This document shows, in pieces, positions 8,430-16,073 of a stretch of DNA of 64,000 bases. The DNA is taken from NCBI GenBank assembly GCA_002356455.1, contig AP017968.1, forward strand, positions 2,294,001 through 2,358,000. The letters run 5' to 3'. Position numbers and translations under genes: made by a program. Origin of the DNA: Fusobacterium varium (GTDB lineage: Bacteria; Fusobacteriota; Fusobacteriia; Fusobacteriales; Fusobacteriaceae). The notes beneath the pieces are model-generated. The model did no database searches. It was not told where the DNA came from and saw only the letters and a list, made by a program, of their open reading frames with translations. Position 1 is the stretch's first letter. Each line of letters starts with the position of its first letter.

Positions 8430-9776
8430 TTAATTTTTTAAAATTATTTTATACTGCTCTGCAAAATTTAAAAGAACTTCTCTACTATTATTAGCAGGAT
8501 CTTCCAATACTTTGCCTAAAAGATACTTTAATGTTTCTCCTATATCTTTTCCTTTAGTAATTCCTAAATCTATCATATCATTTCCATTTACCATAAGATC
8601 TTTTATAGATACAGGTTCATTATTATTACATATCTCATAATATGCTATTTTTAATTTATCCAAAGCAGTAAAATCAAATGGAGGTTTATGAGCTATTCTG
8701 TCTGCTTCCATTAATTTAAAAAGTTTTGGCATATTTTCATAACCTATTTTATCAATTAATTTTTTACAGTATTTTTTATTGCTATTTTTTGAATTATTCA
8801 AATGATTAGCAATTAATAAGGTAACATTTTTTACAATCTTATTTGTATATTTCATTCTTAAAAGCATTTTCTCAGCTAAAACAGCACTTTCCTGTTCATG
8901 TCCATAAAAATGTCCTATTCCATTTTTTAAAATATAAGTTTGAGGTTTTCCTATATCATGAAGCAATGCTGCAAGTCTAAGTTCTATATCACCTTCAATA
9001 GAGGCTACCACTTTTTTTATATGTTCATCCAATGTAAGATTATGATGAGAGTTCCTTTGATTAAATTTTTTTGTTTTTGTCCATTCGGGAATAAGATACT
9101 CAAGTATTCCTGTTTTTTCGAGAAGTTCTATTGCTGAACCAGCTTCATCAGCTGTTATTATTTTACTAAATTCATCCCTCATTCTTTCCATAGATAATTT
9201 TTTTACAAGAGGTATATATGGAAGAATCTGTTCTATATCGTTTTTATTATTTAAATTTTTTGTTACAAGAAATCTTATAAATCTCATAACTCTCAAAGGG
9301 TCTTCTTTTATACGTTCTGAAGCCTCTCCTACAAAGCGAAGATTTTTATTTAATATGTCTTCTACAGCATTATCTGCATATTTATAATTTTCTCCATCAA
9401 ATGCTATAGCATTAATAGTAAAATCTCTTCTTTTTAAATCCTCTATTATATTATCTGTAAATTCTACTTCCTGTTCTCTTCTATCTTCTGGTACACCAAT
9501 ATCTTTTCTATATTTAGCTATCTCATAATGTGTTCCTTTATATTTTATCTGAATTATTCCAAAAGACTTCCCAATCTCCTTAGGATGAAATTCCTTAAAT
9601 ATTTCCAATAATTTTTCATATGAAAGATTTGTTACAAAATCACAATCTTTTGGTCTTAAATCCAGAAGAGAATCTCTCACATATCCCCCTACTATATATC
9701 CTTCCCCATATTTCTGAATAAGCTCAAGAATGTACTTTTCATTTTCTCCAAGTTCTATTTTTTTTAATTTTTCCAT
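8430..9776 (-). CDS. cca: CCA tRNA nucleotidyltransferase / poly(A) polymerase family, with HD domain
   Basis: 448 residues. The class II nucleotidyltransferase head has GGYVRD (30-35) and catalytic DCD (Asp44, Asp46), followed by RRDFTINA and the ERIKEDPLRVMRFIRF neck. A C-terminal HD domain starts around residue 245 (LLHDIGKPQ, His273-Asp274). It adds or repairs the 3' CCA of tRNAs; the HD part can give phosphatase or phosphodiesterase activity as in other HD-containing CCA enzymes. It starts 3 bp after the preceding nucleotidyltransferase gene and is co-transcribed with it. Confidence 0.9.
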   Translation of the reverse strand: MEKLKKIELGENEKYILELIQKYGEGYIVGGYVRDSLLDLRPKDCDFVTNLSYEKLLEIFKEFHPKEIGKSFGIIQIKYKGTHYEIAKYRKDIGVPEDRREQEVEFTDNIIEDLKRRDFTINAIAFDGENYKYADNAVEDILNKNLRFVGEASERIKEDPLRVMRFIRFLVTKNLNNKNDIEQILPYIPLVKKLSMERMRDEFSKIITADEAGSAIELLEKTGILEYLIPEWTKTKKFNQRNSHHNLTLDEHIKKVVASIEGDIELRLAALLHDIGKPQTYILKNGIGHFYGHEQESAVLAEKMLLRMKYTNKIVKNVTLLIANHLNNSKNSNKKYCKKLIDKIGYENMPKLFKLMEADRIAHKPPFDFTALDKLKIAYYEICNNNEPVSIKDLMVNGNDMIDLGITKGKDIGETLKYLLGKVLEDPANNSREVLLNFAEQYKIILKN

Positions 9777-9779
9777 ATT

Positions 9780-10760
9780 TTATTCTCCTTTGAGCAGAAA
9801 ATCTTTATATATTTCTATTACAAGTTTTTCTATTGATTCTATATCTACATTTTTAGGTATCATTATCAGTTCAGGGGTATCTTCAAATTTTTTAAGTTTT
9901 ATTTCCAATTCCTCCACCAATTCAATTACTTTTTCAAATTTTATTTCTCCCATTTTTATTTTCATTATAAGTTCTCTTTCCTGCAAAGGATACACCAGAT
10001 TTCCAGTAGTTAATATTTCTATTGCCTCCAGTAGAAGTCTTACAAGGTGTGAAGCATATTTAGTATCATATCCTGATTGTTTTATAAGTTCCTGTCTGTT
10101 GCTGCTCTCTTTTATTATTTTTTCTATTAATTCACAAGCATTTTTGAGAGTAAGATTAGAATTTATATTATATTCTCCTATTCTATAAACATCTCCTTTT
10201 ATATCTCTCTGAATAAAATTTTTTCCAAAATTTTCCTCTTTTTTCATCTCAGGAAGAAGAATTTTATCAGATTTATATTTCTCAATCATTTCTTTTATAA
10301 AATCTCTAGCTGAATAAAGTTTTTCAAGATTTTCTTTTTTTACATAAAGCTTATGTTTTTGTGAATTAGCAAATCCTGAAAATTTCTCGATAAGTTTTTG
10401 TGAAAGAAATAAGTGTCTGTTATCTAGCAATTTTCTTCCATATTCATTTATATATATAATATTATCTTCATCTACAAAGAGAAGTTCCATTATATTTGGA
10501 TTATTTCCTGCTGCCAAAGCAACAAATCTTTTCAATTCGTAAAAAGTTCTGTCAACTGCTTTAAAACTGTTCTTTCCATTTTCAAGTTTAGATTCTATTC
10601 CTAAATCTACCTGTTCCAGTTTATGAAGCCCAATATGATATTTCCATGGGGCAAGAAATACCCCTGTATAATCTTTATCTGAAGAAGGTGTAGACAAACC
10701 ATAGAGGTGACTTCCTGTTCTTATTTCTAATATTTTTCCATTATTTACTAGTTTTTCCAT
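9780..10760 (-). CDS. Predicted nucleotidyltransferase (COG3541-like)
   Basis: 326 residues. The polymerase-beta-type signature GSHLYGLSTPSSDKD (residues 16-30; Asp28 and Asp30 as metal ligands) opens the protein, followed by a conserved FVALAAGNNPNIMELLF stretch and a helical C-terminal part. The family is widespread but its substrate is not established. A promoter lies just upstream and cca follows after 3 bp, so a role in tRNA or RNA end metabolism is possible but is inference from neighbourhood. Confidence 0.75.
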   Translation of the reverse strand: MEKLVNNGKILEIRTGSHLYGLSTPSSDKDYTGVFLAPWKYHIGLHKLEQVDLGIESKLENGKNSFKAVDRTFYELKRFVALAAGNNPNIMELLFVDEDNIIYINEYGRKLLDNRHLFLSQKLIEKFSGFANSQKHKLYVKKENLEKLYSARDFIKEMIEKYKSDKILLPEMKKEENFGKNFIQRDIKGDVYRIGEYNINSNLTLKNACELIEKIIKESSNRQELIKQSGYDTKYASHLVRLLLEAIEILTTGNLVYPLQERELIMKIKMGEIKFEKVIELVEELEIKLKKFEDTPELIMIPKNVDIESIEKLVIEIYKDFLLKGE

Positions 10761-10787
10761 TTTCTCACCTCTTTTTTGATTTCTATA

Positions 10788-10816
10788 ATTATATACTGCT
10801 TTTCATCTTTTTTCAA
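10788..10816 (-). promoter_or_regulatory. Promoter of the nucleotidyltransferase-cca-mazG cluster
   Basis: Minus-strand TTGAAA (10811-10816), 17-bp spacer, TATAAT (10788-10793), followed by AGAGGTGAG before the ATG at 10760. Confidence 0.75.
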
Positions 10817-10823
10817 ATAGAAA

Positions 10824-10857
10824 AAGGTTAGAAACCAGTTTAGCCATCTCTAACCTT
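10824..10857 (-). terminator. Terminator after the enolase-superfamily gene
   Basis: Perfect 9-bp stem AAGGTTAGA / TCTAACCTT with a 16-base loop, followed on the minus strand by a T-rich run. Confidence 0.85.
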
Positions 10858-10873
10858 AATATAAATTATTATT

Positions 10874-12049
10874 TTATTCTATAGTTACTTTCACAGAATT
10901 ATTCATAGCACTTTCAGATAATTCATTTCCCAGTCCTGGAAGTTCAGGAACTTTATATTTACCATTTACTGGCTGATAATCATAAATACAATAAGATTTA
11001 TTATATGGAGTCAGATTTACAGCATGATGTTCATGTATTACAAAGTTTGGTATAACACATTCTAAATGAAGTGCCACAACATTTGATAGAGGACTTCCAC
11101 AGGCATGTCCCTGTACTCCTACATCATAAGCATATGCCATATCACATATTTTTTTCCCCTCAGTAATTCCACCACAATTTCCAAAATCTGGCTGTATCAT
11201 CTGTACTGAACAATTTTCAAAATATTGAGCATACTGCCATCTTGAATAAATACGCTCTCCTGTTGCAATTGGTATATTAAGTTTATCAGACATATATTTT
11301 GTAATTTTAGGGTAAGGTGTAGTTGGTTCTTCAAAACAGAAGATATCATATTTCTCTGCCATTTTTCCTAATTGTAAAGCTGATTGTGCATCTGTATAGG
11401 AATGATTTTCTATTATGATATCAACATCTGGTCCAATGGCTTCTCTTACAGCAGCTATTCTTTTTTCTACAATATTCAGATATTTTTTACTTAAAAGTCC
11501 AAGCCTGTCATTGTCATTAAAGAAACCATCTTCTTCATCATATAAAAAGAAATCAAATTTTACAGCATCATAACCTTCTGCAACAGCTTTTTTAGCATTT
11601 TTTGCATAATCTTCAGGAGTTCTGGCAGGTATTCTTACTTCTCCCCAGCCAAACTGAAGCTGACTGGCATAACATCTTAAATTATCCCTCTTTTTTCCAC
11701 CTAAAAGCTTATACACTGGAACTTTAAAATATTTTCCTTTTATGTCCCAAAGGGCTATATCTATAGCTGATATTGCTGAAAATGTTACTGGACCTCCATT
11801 TTGCCCCCAGAAAGTTGAACGATATAATTTATCCCATATAACTTCATTATCCAGAGGATCCATTCCTATTACCATTTTTGCCAGTTCCTGAAGCATTCCA
11901 AAAGCTCCTAATGCTCCCACATCATAAGCCATTGCAGCTTCCCCATCTCCATATATTCCCTCATCAGTATAAATACGGCAGACTATTGGACGCCAGTCTG
12001 GTCTTACATCTGTTCCTAACTGCATAACATCAACTTTTACTATTTTCAT
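10874..12049 (-). CDS. Enolase-superfamily sugar-acid dehydratase (mandelate racemase group)
   Basis: 391 residues. An N-terminal capping domain is followed by the barrel with KFDFF (around 164-168), metal ligands at Glu214 (IIIENHS), Glu240 (CFEEP) and Glu265 (TGER), and a catalytic-type His315 in GHACGSP, plus the late HEHH motif. The pattern fits galactonate/mannonate-type acid-sugar dehydratases that make 2-keto-3-deoxy acids; the exact substrate cannot be read from sequence. It lies 52 bp downstream of an NhaC-type transporter and the two are probably co-transcribed under the divergent LysR regulator, suggesting that the carrier imports the acid substrate. Confidence 0.8.
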   Translation of the reverse strand: MKIVKVDVMQLGTDVRPDWRPIVCRIYTDEGIYGDGEAAMAYDVGALGAFGMLQELAKMVIGMDPLDNEVIWDKLYRSTFWGQNGGPVTFSAISAIDIALWDIKGKYFKVPVYKLLGGKKRDNLRCYASQLQFGWGEVRIPARTPEDYAKNAKKAVAEGYDAVKFDFFLYDEEDGFFNDNDRLGLLSKKYLNIVEKRIAAVREAIGPDVDIIIENHSYTDAQSALQLGKMAEKYDIFCFEEPTTPYPKITKYMSDKLNIPIATGERIYSRWQYAQYFENCSVQMIQPDFGNCGGITEGKKICDMAYAYDVGVQGHACGSPLSNVVALHLECVIPNFVIHEHHAVNLTPYNKSYCIYDYQPVNGKYKVPELPGLGNELSESAMNNSVKVTIE

Positions 12050-12101
12050 ATTACTCCTCCTTATGTGGAAATAATTCCTATTTTATACTTCCATTTTATA
12101 T

Positions 12102-13454
12102 TTATGCTTCTGTCTCAGCTTCCTGATATAATTCAATCCCCATTTTTTCCTCTTTTGTTCTTAAAAGTCCAAACTGAATAGTAATTATTGCTGCTATTGC
12201 CAGTAAAAATGGATAATAGGAAACTCCTGCTATTGCAAACGGTGAAAGACCTGTCATTGTACTTGCAAGAAGCATCTGTCCACCATGTGGTATTATTCCC
12301 TGCACTGCACAGCTGAAAATATCAAGAAGACTTGCTAAACGTTTTGGTGCTATATTATAAATTTTAGCAAATGTTTTAGCTAAAGGTGCACTTACAAGTA
12401 TTGCCACTGTATTATTTGCCATTGAACAGTCAACAAGAGATACTAATGCAGATATTCCATATTCTGCCCCTCTTCTAGAATGGATTCTCTTCTCCAATGA
12501 ATTTACGAGCCAATCAATACCTCCATATTCTTTAGCTATTCCTGTGAGTCCACGAAGTACTATTGCAATTATAATAAGTCCTGACATACCATTAATTCCT
12601 TTAGCTATAGCTTGAGCATATGTGGAAAAAGTAAGACTTCCTGTTATAAATCCTATTACTCCACACATTCCTGTTCCAAGAAGCAAGACAACTATAACAT
12701 TCATTCCAAGTAAGGCTGTTATTAAAACTATAATATAAGGAACTATTCTAATAATATTATAAGTATATTCTCCTGTTAATTCCTCTCCTGTTCCAACAAA
12801 ACTATAACATATTATTGCTACAACAGCTGCTGGCAATGCAATTAAAAGATTCATTTTAAATTTTTCATTCATTTTGCATCCAGCTCCACGAGTTGCTGCA
12901 ATTGTGGTATCTGATATTATTGAAAGATTGTCCCCGAACATAGCTCCCCCTAAAACTGCTGCTATAGCTATTGAAGGAGAAATATTAGCTTTTTCAGCAA
13001 GTCCTATTGCAATAGGTCCAATTGCTGATATTGTCCCCATAGAAGTTCCCATAGCAGTGGCAATAAGTGCTGCTATAATAAATATTCCTGAAAATATGAA
13101 CTTTCTTGGTATTATTGAAAGTCCCAGATTAACTGTGGCATCAACTCCCCCCATCCCTCTGGCTGCACCTGCAAATGCTCCTGCCAGAAGAAATATTATA
13201 CACATAAGAATAACACCTGAATCTCCACCATGTTTAGAAATAATATCAATTTTAAAATCTACTTTATCTTTTCCCATAATAATAGCTGCAACTAATCCTC
13301 CCAAGAGTGCTGCTTCTCTAGGTACCTGATTAAATGGTTTCTCTATACCTATCAAAGTAAAAAATATTCCTGATCCCAGATAAATAATTAAAAAAACTAT
13401 CAGTGGAAAAAATGCTTTTACTCCATAATCTTTTTTTGCCTGTAAATTTTCCAT
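12102..13454 (-). CDS. NhaC-family Na+/H+ antiporter-like carrier
   Basis: 450 residues from the ATG at 13454, chosen because GGGAGGAAGG precedes it; the open frame runs to 13508 without a ribosome site. About 11-12 membrane helices, with the family stretches MGTSMGTISAIGPIA, GGAMFGDNLSIISDTTIAATRGAGCK and LVDCSMANNTVAI. The family exchanges Na+ for H+ or for organic anions (malate/lactate antiporters belong here). Pairing with an acid-sugar dehydratase favours an organic-anion role (inference). Confidence 0.85.
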   Translation of the reverse strand: MENLQAKKDYGVKAFFPLIVFLIIYLGSGIFFTLIGIEKPFNQVPREAALLGGLVAAIIMGKDKVDFKIDIISKHGGDSGVILMCIIFLLAGAFAGAARGMGGVDATVNLGLSIIPRKFIFSGIFIIAALIATAMGTSMGTISAIGPIAIGLAEKANISPSIAIAAVLGGAMFGDNLSIISDTTIAATRGAGCKMNEKFKMNLLIALPAAVVAIICYSFVGTGEELTGEYTYNIIRIVPYIIVLITALLGMNVIVVLLLGTGMCGVIGFITGSLTFSTYAQAIAKGINGMSGLIIIAIVLRGLTGIAKEYGGIDWLVNSLEKRIHSRRGAEYGISALVSLVDCSMANNTVAILVSAPLAKTFAKIYNIAPKRLASLLDIFSCAVQGIIPHGGQMLLASTMTGLSPFAIAGVSYYPFLLAIAAIITIQFGLLRTKEEKMGIELYQEAETEA

Positions 13455-13566
13455 ACCTTCCTCCCTTTTATCAGTATAATCAATTTTATCTTGGACAGCG
13501 CAATCCATGTTCTAAATTTGTTCTGTATATTTATAAATTCATCATTTAACATGTTTTTATAACGCA

Positions 13567-13596
13567 AGTATAGCACGACAATTTTATAACTGTAAA
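13567..13596 (-). promoter_or_regulatory. Promoter of the nhaC-like/dehydratase operon
   Basis: Minus-strand TTTACA (13591-13596), 18-bp spacer, TATACT (13567-13572). Transcription would start near 13560. Confidence 0.6.
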
Positions 13597-13618
13597 ATAC
13601 CTAAAAAATATCTCTAGT

Positions 13619-13635
13619 TATAACCAATAGTTATA
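13619..13635. promoter_or_regulatory. LysR-type operator between nhaC-like and lysR
   Basis: Perfect inverted repeat TATAAC-N5-GTTATA, matching the LysR T-N11-A form. It is centred about 67 bases upstream of the predicted nhaC-operon start, the usual position for LysR activation. Confidence 0.65.
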
Positions 13636-13688
13636 CCCTGTCTAACCTTCTTCTTATCTGCACAATACTCTTAAGTAGAATTTAAATA

Positions 13689-13716
13689 TGGACTTTCTCC
13701 TGATTTTAAGTATAAT
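13689..13716 (+). promoter_or_regulatory. Promoter of the LysR regulator
   Basis: TGGACT (13689-13694), 16-bp spacer, TATAAT (13711-13716), 35 bases before the ATG. Confidence 0.65.
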
Positions 13717-13751
13717 TATATTAAGGATTTCTAAATAAAGGAGTGGTATAG

Positions 13752-14684
13752 ATGACTTTTCAACAGATTCAATATATAATAGAAATTTCAAGATGTGGTT
13801 CAATCAGCAAAGCTTCTAAAAATCTGTATGTCGCCCAGCCTTATTTAAGCAAACTCCTAAAGGAGTTAGAAGAAGAAATTGGAATAACTATTTTTAATAG
13901 AAATATAAAGGGAGTTGAACTCACTGATGAAGGAAAAGAATTTATAAACCATGTAAGACCACTTTTAGAGCAAAAGAAAAAAATTATAGAAATGTATTCC
14001 CATCATAAAGCAGATCCTGCTATGTATATAGCTATTTCCACACAAAGATATCCTTTTGTTATAAAAGCTTTTATAGAATTTTTCAAGAAAAAAATTATAA
14101 ATAAATTTGAAATTCATATAAGAGAAGTTGGAATGTATAAAGTTATAAATGATGTCTATGAAAAGAGAAGCGCTTTAGGAATAATATTCATTTCTGAATT
14201 AACTGAAAAATTTTTAAAAAAAGTGTTAGCTTCTAAAGATATTGAATTTTATGAAATTGTAAAATTAACTCCCTGTGTATTTTTTCATAAAAACCATCCT
14301 CTAGCTCAAAATAATGAAATAAATTTAAATGAACTTTATAATTTTCCTTTTGCTTCCTTTGAAGAAGAAGCTTCTGCATCTATGGACTTTGCAGAAGAAT
14401 TTTTGTTTTATGATTTTAATCTTATAGAAAAAAAGATATTTGTTGAAGATAGAGGTACTATGATAAATATACTCACTAATACAAATGCTTTTTCTATTGG
14501 AACAGGAATACTGCCATTTGGATATGCTGGTCCTGAAATAATAAGCAAACCTATTATTCAGTATAAAGATGAAATAAGATTGGGGTGGATAAAACTTTCC
14601 AATACAAAATTAGATGATGATATGGAATTATTTATAGAAAATATAAAAAATATTGTTTCTGAAAGTATTCAAAAATTAAATTAA
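13752..14684 (+). CDS. LysR-family transcriptional regulator
   Basis: 310 residues. The N-terminal winged helix (FQQIQYIIEISRCGSISKASKNLYVAQPYLSKLLKELEEEIG) is the LysR signature, followed by a periplasmic-binding-protein-like effector domain from about residue 90. It is divergent from the nhaC-like/dehydratase operon, with an operator in the shared 240-bp gap, so it most likely activates that operon in response to the transported acid. Confidence 0.9.
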   Translation: MTFQQIQYIIEISRCGSISKASKNLYVAQPYLSKLLKELEEEIGITIFNRNIKGVELTDEGKEFINHVRPLLEQKKKIIEMYSHHKADPAMYIAISTQRYPFVIKAFIEFFKKKIINKFEIHIREVGMYKVINDVYEKRSALGIIFISELTEKFLKKVLASKDIEFYEIVKLTPCVFFHKNHPLAQNNEINLNELYNFPFASFEEEASASMDFAEEFLFYDFNLIEKKIFVEDRGTMINILTNTNAFSIGTGILPFGYAGPEIISKPIIQYKDEIRLGWIKLSNTKLDDDMELFIENIKNIVSESIQKLN

Positions 14685-14729
14685 CATAAAATTATTTTTA
14701 TATTAAATTCCAAAAATTAAATTATACTG

Positions 14730-14781
14730 CTTGAGATATTATCTAATACATTATTATTTTAGATTTTACTCAAGTTTTTTT
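14730..14781 (+). terminator. Terminator after lysR
   Basis: CTTGAG ... CTCAAG outer stem with an imperfect inner A/T stem, followed by T7. Confidence 0.7.
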
Positions 14782-14810
14782 ATTTTTATAAATTTAAAAA
14801 ATAAAGTAAC

Positions 14811-14839
14811 TTGACTTAATAAAGTTAATGTGATAATAT
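14811..14839 (+). promoter_or_regulatory. Promoter of the DUF302 secreted protein
   Basis: TTGACT (14811-14816), 17-bp spacer, TAATAT (14834-14839). The transcript leader of about 130 bases contains a mini-ORF. Confidence 0.7.
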
Positions 14840-14887
14840 AGAAAAAAGGGTATAAAGAAAACTCCAAACTTAAAGGAGGAGATTAAA

Positions 14888-14905
14888 ATGAAATCAATAA
14901 ATTAA
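14888..14905 (+). other. Five-codon leader ORF with a strong ribosome site
   Basis: AAAGGAGG lies 8 bases before ATG AAA TCA ATA AAT TAA (MKSIN). It is upstream of the DUF302 gene in the same transcript. It could be a leader peptide or the scar of a lost gene; nothing identifies its role. Confidence 0.35.
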
Positions 14906-14974
14906 TCTGTATATTTGAGATATAAAAATACTTAAATTTATTATTTTAGTTATATAAATATCAGGAGGAACTCT

Positions 14975-15463
14975 ATGAAATTAATTCTGCTTTTACTCTT
15001 AATCAATTCATCTTTTTTATTTGCAGCTAATCTAAATTCTAAAAAAAATAAAACTCAAAATGAAAGTATTATTATTGAGGAACCTTTTATTAATTATACC
15101 AGTTCTTATGACTTTGAAAATACAATAATTACAATTGAAACAGAGTTGGAAAAATTAAATATTCCAATTTTCGCTAAATTTGATCATTACCAAAATGCAA
15201 AGGATGTAAATCTAGATTTAAGAAAAACAACAGTAATTGTATTTGGTGCTCCAAAAATAGGTACACTTTTAATGCAGGCTAATCAAAATATAGCTTTAGA
15301 ACTTCCATTAAAATTATTGATATTGGAAAATAATTCTGGAAAAACTATAGTAAGATTTAAAAAAATGGAATCTATAGCTAAAGAATACAATTTAGAAAAT
15401 AATGATATTATCAAAAAAATGGATCAACTATTAGAAAATTTATCTCAAAAATTAATAAAATAA
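14975..15463 (+). CDS. Secreted DUF302-family protein
   Basis: 162 residues. A signal peptide (MKLILLLLLINSSFLFAA) is followed by a low-complexity linker and a DUF302 domain: a YDFENTIITIETELEKLNIPIFAKFDH start, then LRKTTVIVFGAPKIGTLLMQANQNIALELPLKLLI, the best conserved block. DUF302 proteins are small alpha/beta proteins of unknown function, often periplasmic. It has its own promoter and a terminator on both sides. No catalytic residues are evident. Confidence 0.85.
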   Translation: MKLILLLLLINSSFLFAANLNSKKNKTQNESIIIEEPFINYTSSYDFENTIITIETELEKLNIPIFAKFDHYQNAKDVNLDLRKTTVIVFGAPKIGTLLMQANQNIALELPLKLLILENNSGKTIVRFKKMESIAKEYNLENNDIIKKMDQLLENLSQKLIK

Positions 15464-15468
15464 AAATA

Positions 15469-15535
15469 AAAAAGAGGTTGATTAAAAAGTTAGTTTTTAT
15501 TTCTAACTAAATGAATCAGCCTCATCTTTTTTAAT
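15469..15535. terminator. Bidirectional terminator between convergent genes
   Basis: AAAAGAGGTTGATT pairs with AATCAGCCTCATCTTTT, with a small inner hairpin; A and T runs flank both sides. It serves the DUF302 gene and the opposite ASCH-like gene. Confidence 0.8.
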
Positions 15536-15545
15536 TTTATAGTAT

Positions 15546-16001
15546 TTATTTCAACTTAGATTTCTCATAATTATAGGGAATACTTGTTCCTGTAAGGACA
15601 TCTTCTATCTTTTCTATAATAAGCCAGTCATCCATATTTCCCTGTCTATCAAATTCTAATGGTTCAATAGTTTCTAATTTTTCAAATTCAACCAAGCAAA
15701 GACATCTTTTATGCCAACGCTCTTTCTGTCTGTCATTTAAATTTAAATTTTTTTGATTTTCTTCAAGTATTTTTCTAATTTCATCATCAGATAATTTCAT
15801 ATAATTCTGAACACTTTTCACTACTGCTTTTTCAGTTATTTTAGCTGTTCCTTTTTTCATAAAATATAATACTTCCCCTTGGAAAACCCTGCTGTGAGGT
15901 ATTTTTCTTCCAGCTGCACCACGAACTATCATCGTTTTTGTTCCATCTTTGATTTTATCCAACACTTTTTCTTTATCATTGCAATAAACTAAATGAACCA
16001 T
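15546..16001 (-). CDS. ASCH/PUA-like small cytosolic protein
   Basis: 151 residues, no signal or membrane segment. The region MIVRGAAGRKIPHSRVFQGEVLYFMKKGTAKITEKAVVKSVQNY has the turn-and-strand pattern of ASCH/PUA-like beta barrels that bind RNA or modified nucleotides, and the C-terminal half has a WHKRCLCLVEF strand. I do not recognise a named family with certainty. It lies head-to-tail with, but separated by a terminator from, the giant autotransporter. Confidence 0.5.
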   Translation of the reverse strand: MVHLVYCNDKEKVLDKIKDGTKTMIVRGAAGRKIPHSRVFQGEVLYFMKKGTAKITEKAVVKSVQNYMKLSDDEIRKILEENQKNLNLNDRQKERWHKRCLCLVEFEKLETIEPLEFDRQGNMDDWLIIEKIEDVLTGTSIPYNYEKSKLK

Positions 16002-16038
16002 ATCTCCCCCTCAATGTTTCAAAATAATTTAATTAATA

Positions 16039-16067
16039 ATCAGGCTGCTCCACTAGAACAGCCTGAT
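16039..16067 (-). terminator. Terminator after the giant autotransporter
   Basis: Perfect 9-bp stem ATCAGGCTG / CAGCCTGAT, 11-base loop, 7 bases after the stop; a T/A-rich tail follows on the minus strand. Confidence 0.75.
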
Positions 16068-16073
16068 GTTATA

